Assembly: GCA_034359265.1 (NCBI GenBank)
Contig: CP136896.1
Coordinates: 10,013,501 to 10,077,500, forward strand
Direction of reading: 5' to 3'
DNA: 64,000 bases
From: Canna indica
Taxonomy: Eukaryota; Streptophyta; Magnoliopsida; Zingiberales; Cannaceae
Position numbers and translations under genes: made by a program. This document shows, in pieces, positions 62,537-64,000 of this stretch; within the stretch, counting starts at the first letter, position 1, and each line of letters starts with the position of its first letter. The notes beneath the pieces are model-generated. The model did not search any database. It worked only from the letters and a program-made list of their open reading frames with translations, and had not been told where the DNA came from.

Positions 62537-64000
62537 TCACGATGACGATGGAGGATGGCCTGGATCATATGGCGGGGTCTGGAGTGCTTGAGTGTACACC
62601 GGCGTGGACTGACTCGAGGACGACGGATTAGATGATGCCGAAGAGATGCCTGCTTCGGGATGACCCGACAAGTTGCGTAGCATAGCTTCTATATTCGCCA
62701 TCGTCTGACTCTGACGCGCCATCGTCTGACTCTGGTGCTCCATCATCTCAGTCTGACGCGCGACCGTCTCCTCTAGAGTCCTTATTCTGTTACTATGATC
62801 ATAACTGGATCTAGAGGTGGACGGCCGCTCACCAGCGACCGGAGGGGTCGGTGCCCCAAGTGGCCCTAGTACGGCTCGCGCATGACCACTATCTGCGAAG
62901 CCATATACGCGGCCATGGTCCCAGCCACCTGCGGCCTCGACCCACGATGCTGCGTCAAAGTCCTCGGGGGTACCCCCGCGCTGCACCACCGTCTGGCTGT
63001 AGGTCTCCTACTCGAGTTTGATTTTTTGTTTAATATTTATCATAAAACTTAAATTATAAATATATAATGAATAATTTAAACAAATATATAATTACCATAA
63101 TGTATGCAGCGCGGTTGTGGATGTACTCCCCAGTCCCATGTGCTCGACGGTGAGTCCGCTCAAACACTGCCATCGGGGAGGGTCGCTGGACAGTCCCGTC
63201 ATCCGACACCGTCGTCTACATTTACAAAACAAATACATTAATTAGTACACATAATAACAAATAAAATATATAATTAAAAGATATACTTACCATACGGTTT
63301 GCGTGCACTGCAAATGCAACAGAGCCGCCGGTGTGACGCGCTGCTCCTCCCGACATGCGATTTCTAGCCGCATTCCGAGAAACCTCCTGCCATCGATCCG
63401 TCGACCATATCCCCACGAGCTGGTCCCATATATCCGGAGTAATCCAACCGGGGCCGTATCCCCGAGTCTCCGCGATGTTAGTGGTCCCAGCTCGGGCCAT
63501 CGCCTGGGACCGAGCTTGCCCCAGCTGCCCGTTGTACCTTGCCCGAGAAATAGCCTCCCAGGCAGCGTAAATGAAGGGCCTCTGGTCCTCGGCCCATGTA
63601 TAGCGAGCCTGCAAAATAATAATATCAGTACCAATATTAATATATCATCATGCATGTAAAAAAAATAATAATACGTGCCTCAAACTCGCGCCATAACATG
63701 TCGACGTGCTCGCTAGGCACGTGAGACCACGTAGGCCATGCCCCGTGCATGTATCGTCGAATAGTAGAAGAAATGCTCCTCGGCACTTCTTCTTGCTGGA
63801 ACCTGCACAACAAAAATAAATTTTAATATTATATTATGATATAATGAATTTGTAATGATTCATAATTCATGATATATTACGTACCGCTCCCCAATCACGC
63901 TAATCAATCTACGTGACTCTGTGGCTGGTGGAGGCTGCCACCTGTTCGGCCCGCGTGGCCGCCTACGTCTGGATGTACTAGCCTCGGCAGTATCATCGGA
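62537..64000 (-). CDS. TNPA-like CACTA protein, partial, apparently intact
   Basis: Exons on the minus strand: from beyond 64000 to 63885, 63802-63679, 63608-63291, 63215-63096, 63007-62537. Frames join without stops from RRRRPRGPNRWQPPPATESRR to PPYDPGHPPSSS. It has the Transposase_24-type core (ARAGTTNIAETRGYGPGW, NRMSGGAARHTGGSVAFAVHANRM), then TVSDDGTVQRPSPMAVFERTHRR and a C-terminal heptad repeat that is longer than in CACTA-1 (QSQTMARQSQTMA). Intron 2 has a GC donor (GAG GCACGT). A 6-bp in-frame deletion (IWSTDRW) marks it off from CACTA-2. The start codon and first residues lie outside the window. In the family this protein binds the subterminal repeats. Confidence 0.85.

Larger units (their letters stand above)
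61850..64000 (-). mobile_element. CACTA (En/Spm) transposon, third copy, cut by window end (CACTA-3)
   Basis: It is the same family as CACTA-1 and -2, minus sense; only the TNPA half and 3' end are in the window. The terminal CACTACTAGAAAA expected here is missing: sequence like the MITE (TATATATATA) meets ATGG.CATCAGCAACGG directly, where CACTA-2 has AATGGGCATCAAC-type sequence inside its terminal repeat. Subterminal array at 61851-62230. The TNPA-like gene is open throughout. Confidence 0.88.

Noticed and set aside
1..64000. tRNA, rRNA or organelle-derived sequence
   Set aside because: None was recognised on either strand by eye; a tRNAscan or similar search was not possible.

Overview
This is flowering-plant nuclear DNA, judged from GT-AG introns, a plant nepenthesin-type aspartic protease and plant families of CACTA, Ty3/gypsy and L1-type LINE elements. 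The species cannot be told from the sequence. All calls come from reading motifs and comparing repeats inside the window; no database was searched. Nearly all of it is nested, mostly dead mobile DNA around a small duplicated gene locus.

Host genes. A unit of about 2-3 kb occurs three times: a short secreted-peptide gene on + and, tail to tail, an aspartic protease on -. Copy 3 (57.9-60.1 kb) has an intact 440-residue single-exon protease beside a decayed peptide gene. Copy 2 (37.0-47.2 kb) has a complete two-exon peptide gene (75 residues predicted) beside a protease pseudogene split by a 7 kb CACTA element. Copy 1 (0.6-1.5 kb) keeps only peptide exon 2 and scraps of the protease. The peptide gene matches no family I recognise and is the best candidate here for something undescribed.

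Mobile DNA in order. 0-0.55 kb LINE fragment; 1.57-9.65 kb Ty3/gypsy pol fragment (+) interrupted by CACTA-1 (3778-9300); about 10.3-25.1 kb a second Ty3/gypsy element (-) interrupted by a nested pair of solo-LTR-like elements (11233-17175, with 14232-16793 inside) and by a third (21705-24376); 25.1-26.5 kb remnant of an older CACTA joined to a MITE-like element; 26.8-36.6 kb LINE-1 (-) carrying an LTR-like insertion (itself holding a hAT element), a solo LTR (32889-35178) and a small hAT-like element; 38823-45865 CACTA-2; 48.3-57.05 kb LINE-2 (+) carrying two TTA-flanked MITEs, an LTR-like insertion and a hAT MITE; 60.7-61.85 kb the older CACTA/MITE composite again; 61.85-64 kb CACTA-3 (-), cut by the window edge.

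CACTA family. The three elements belong to one family with CACTACTAGAAA termini, GCAACGGC-rich subterminal arrays, a TATA box, a large leader hairpin, a TNP2-like transposase (TNPD) and a five-exon TNPA-like protein that uses a GC-AG intron. CACTA-1 and CACTA-2 are disabled by an internal deletion, a frameshift and C-to-T stop codons. CACTA-3 keeps an open TNPA reading frame as far as the window shows, but has lost the terminal repeat at its visible end.
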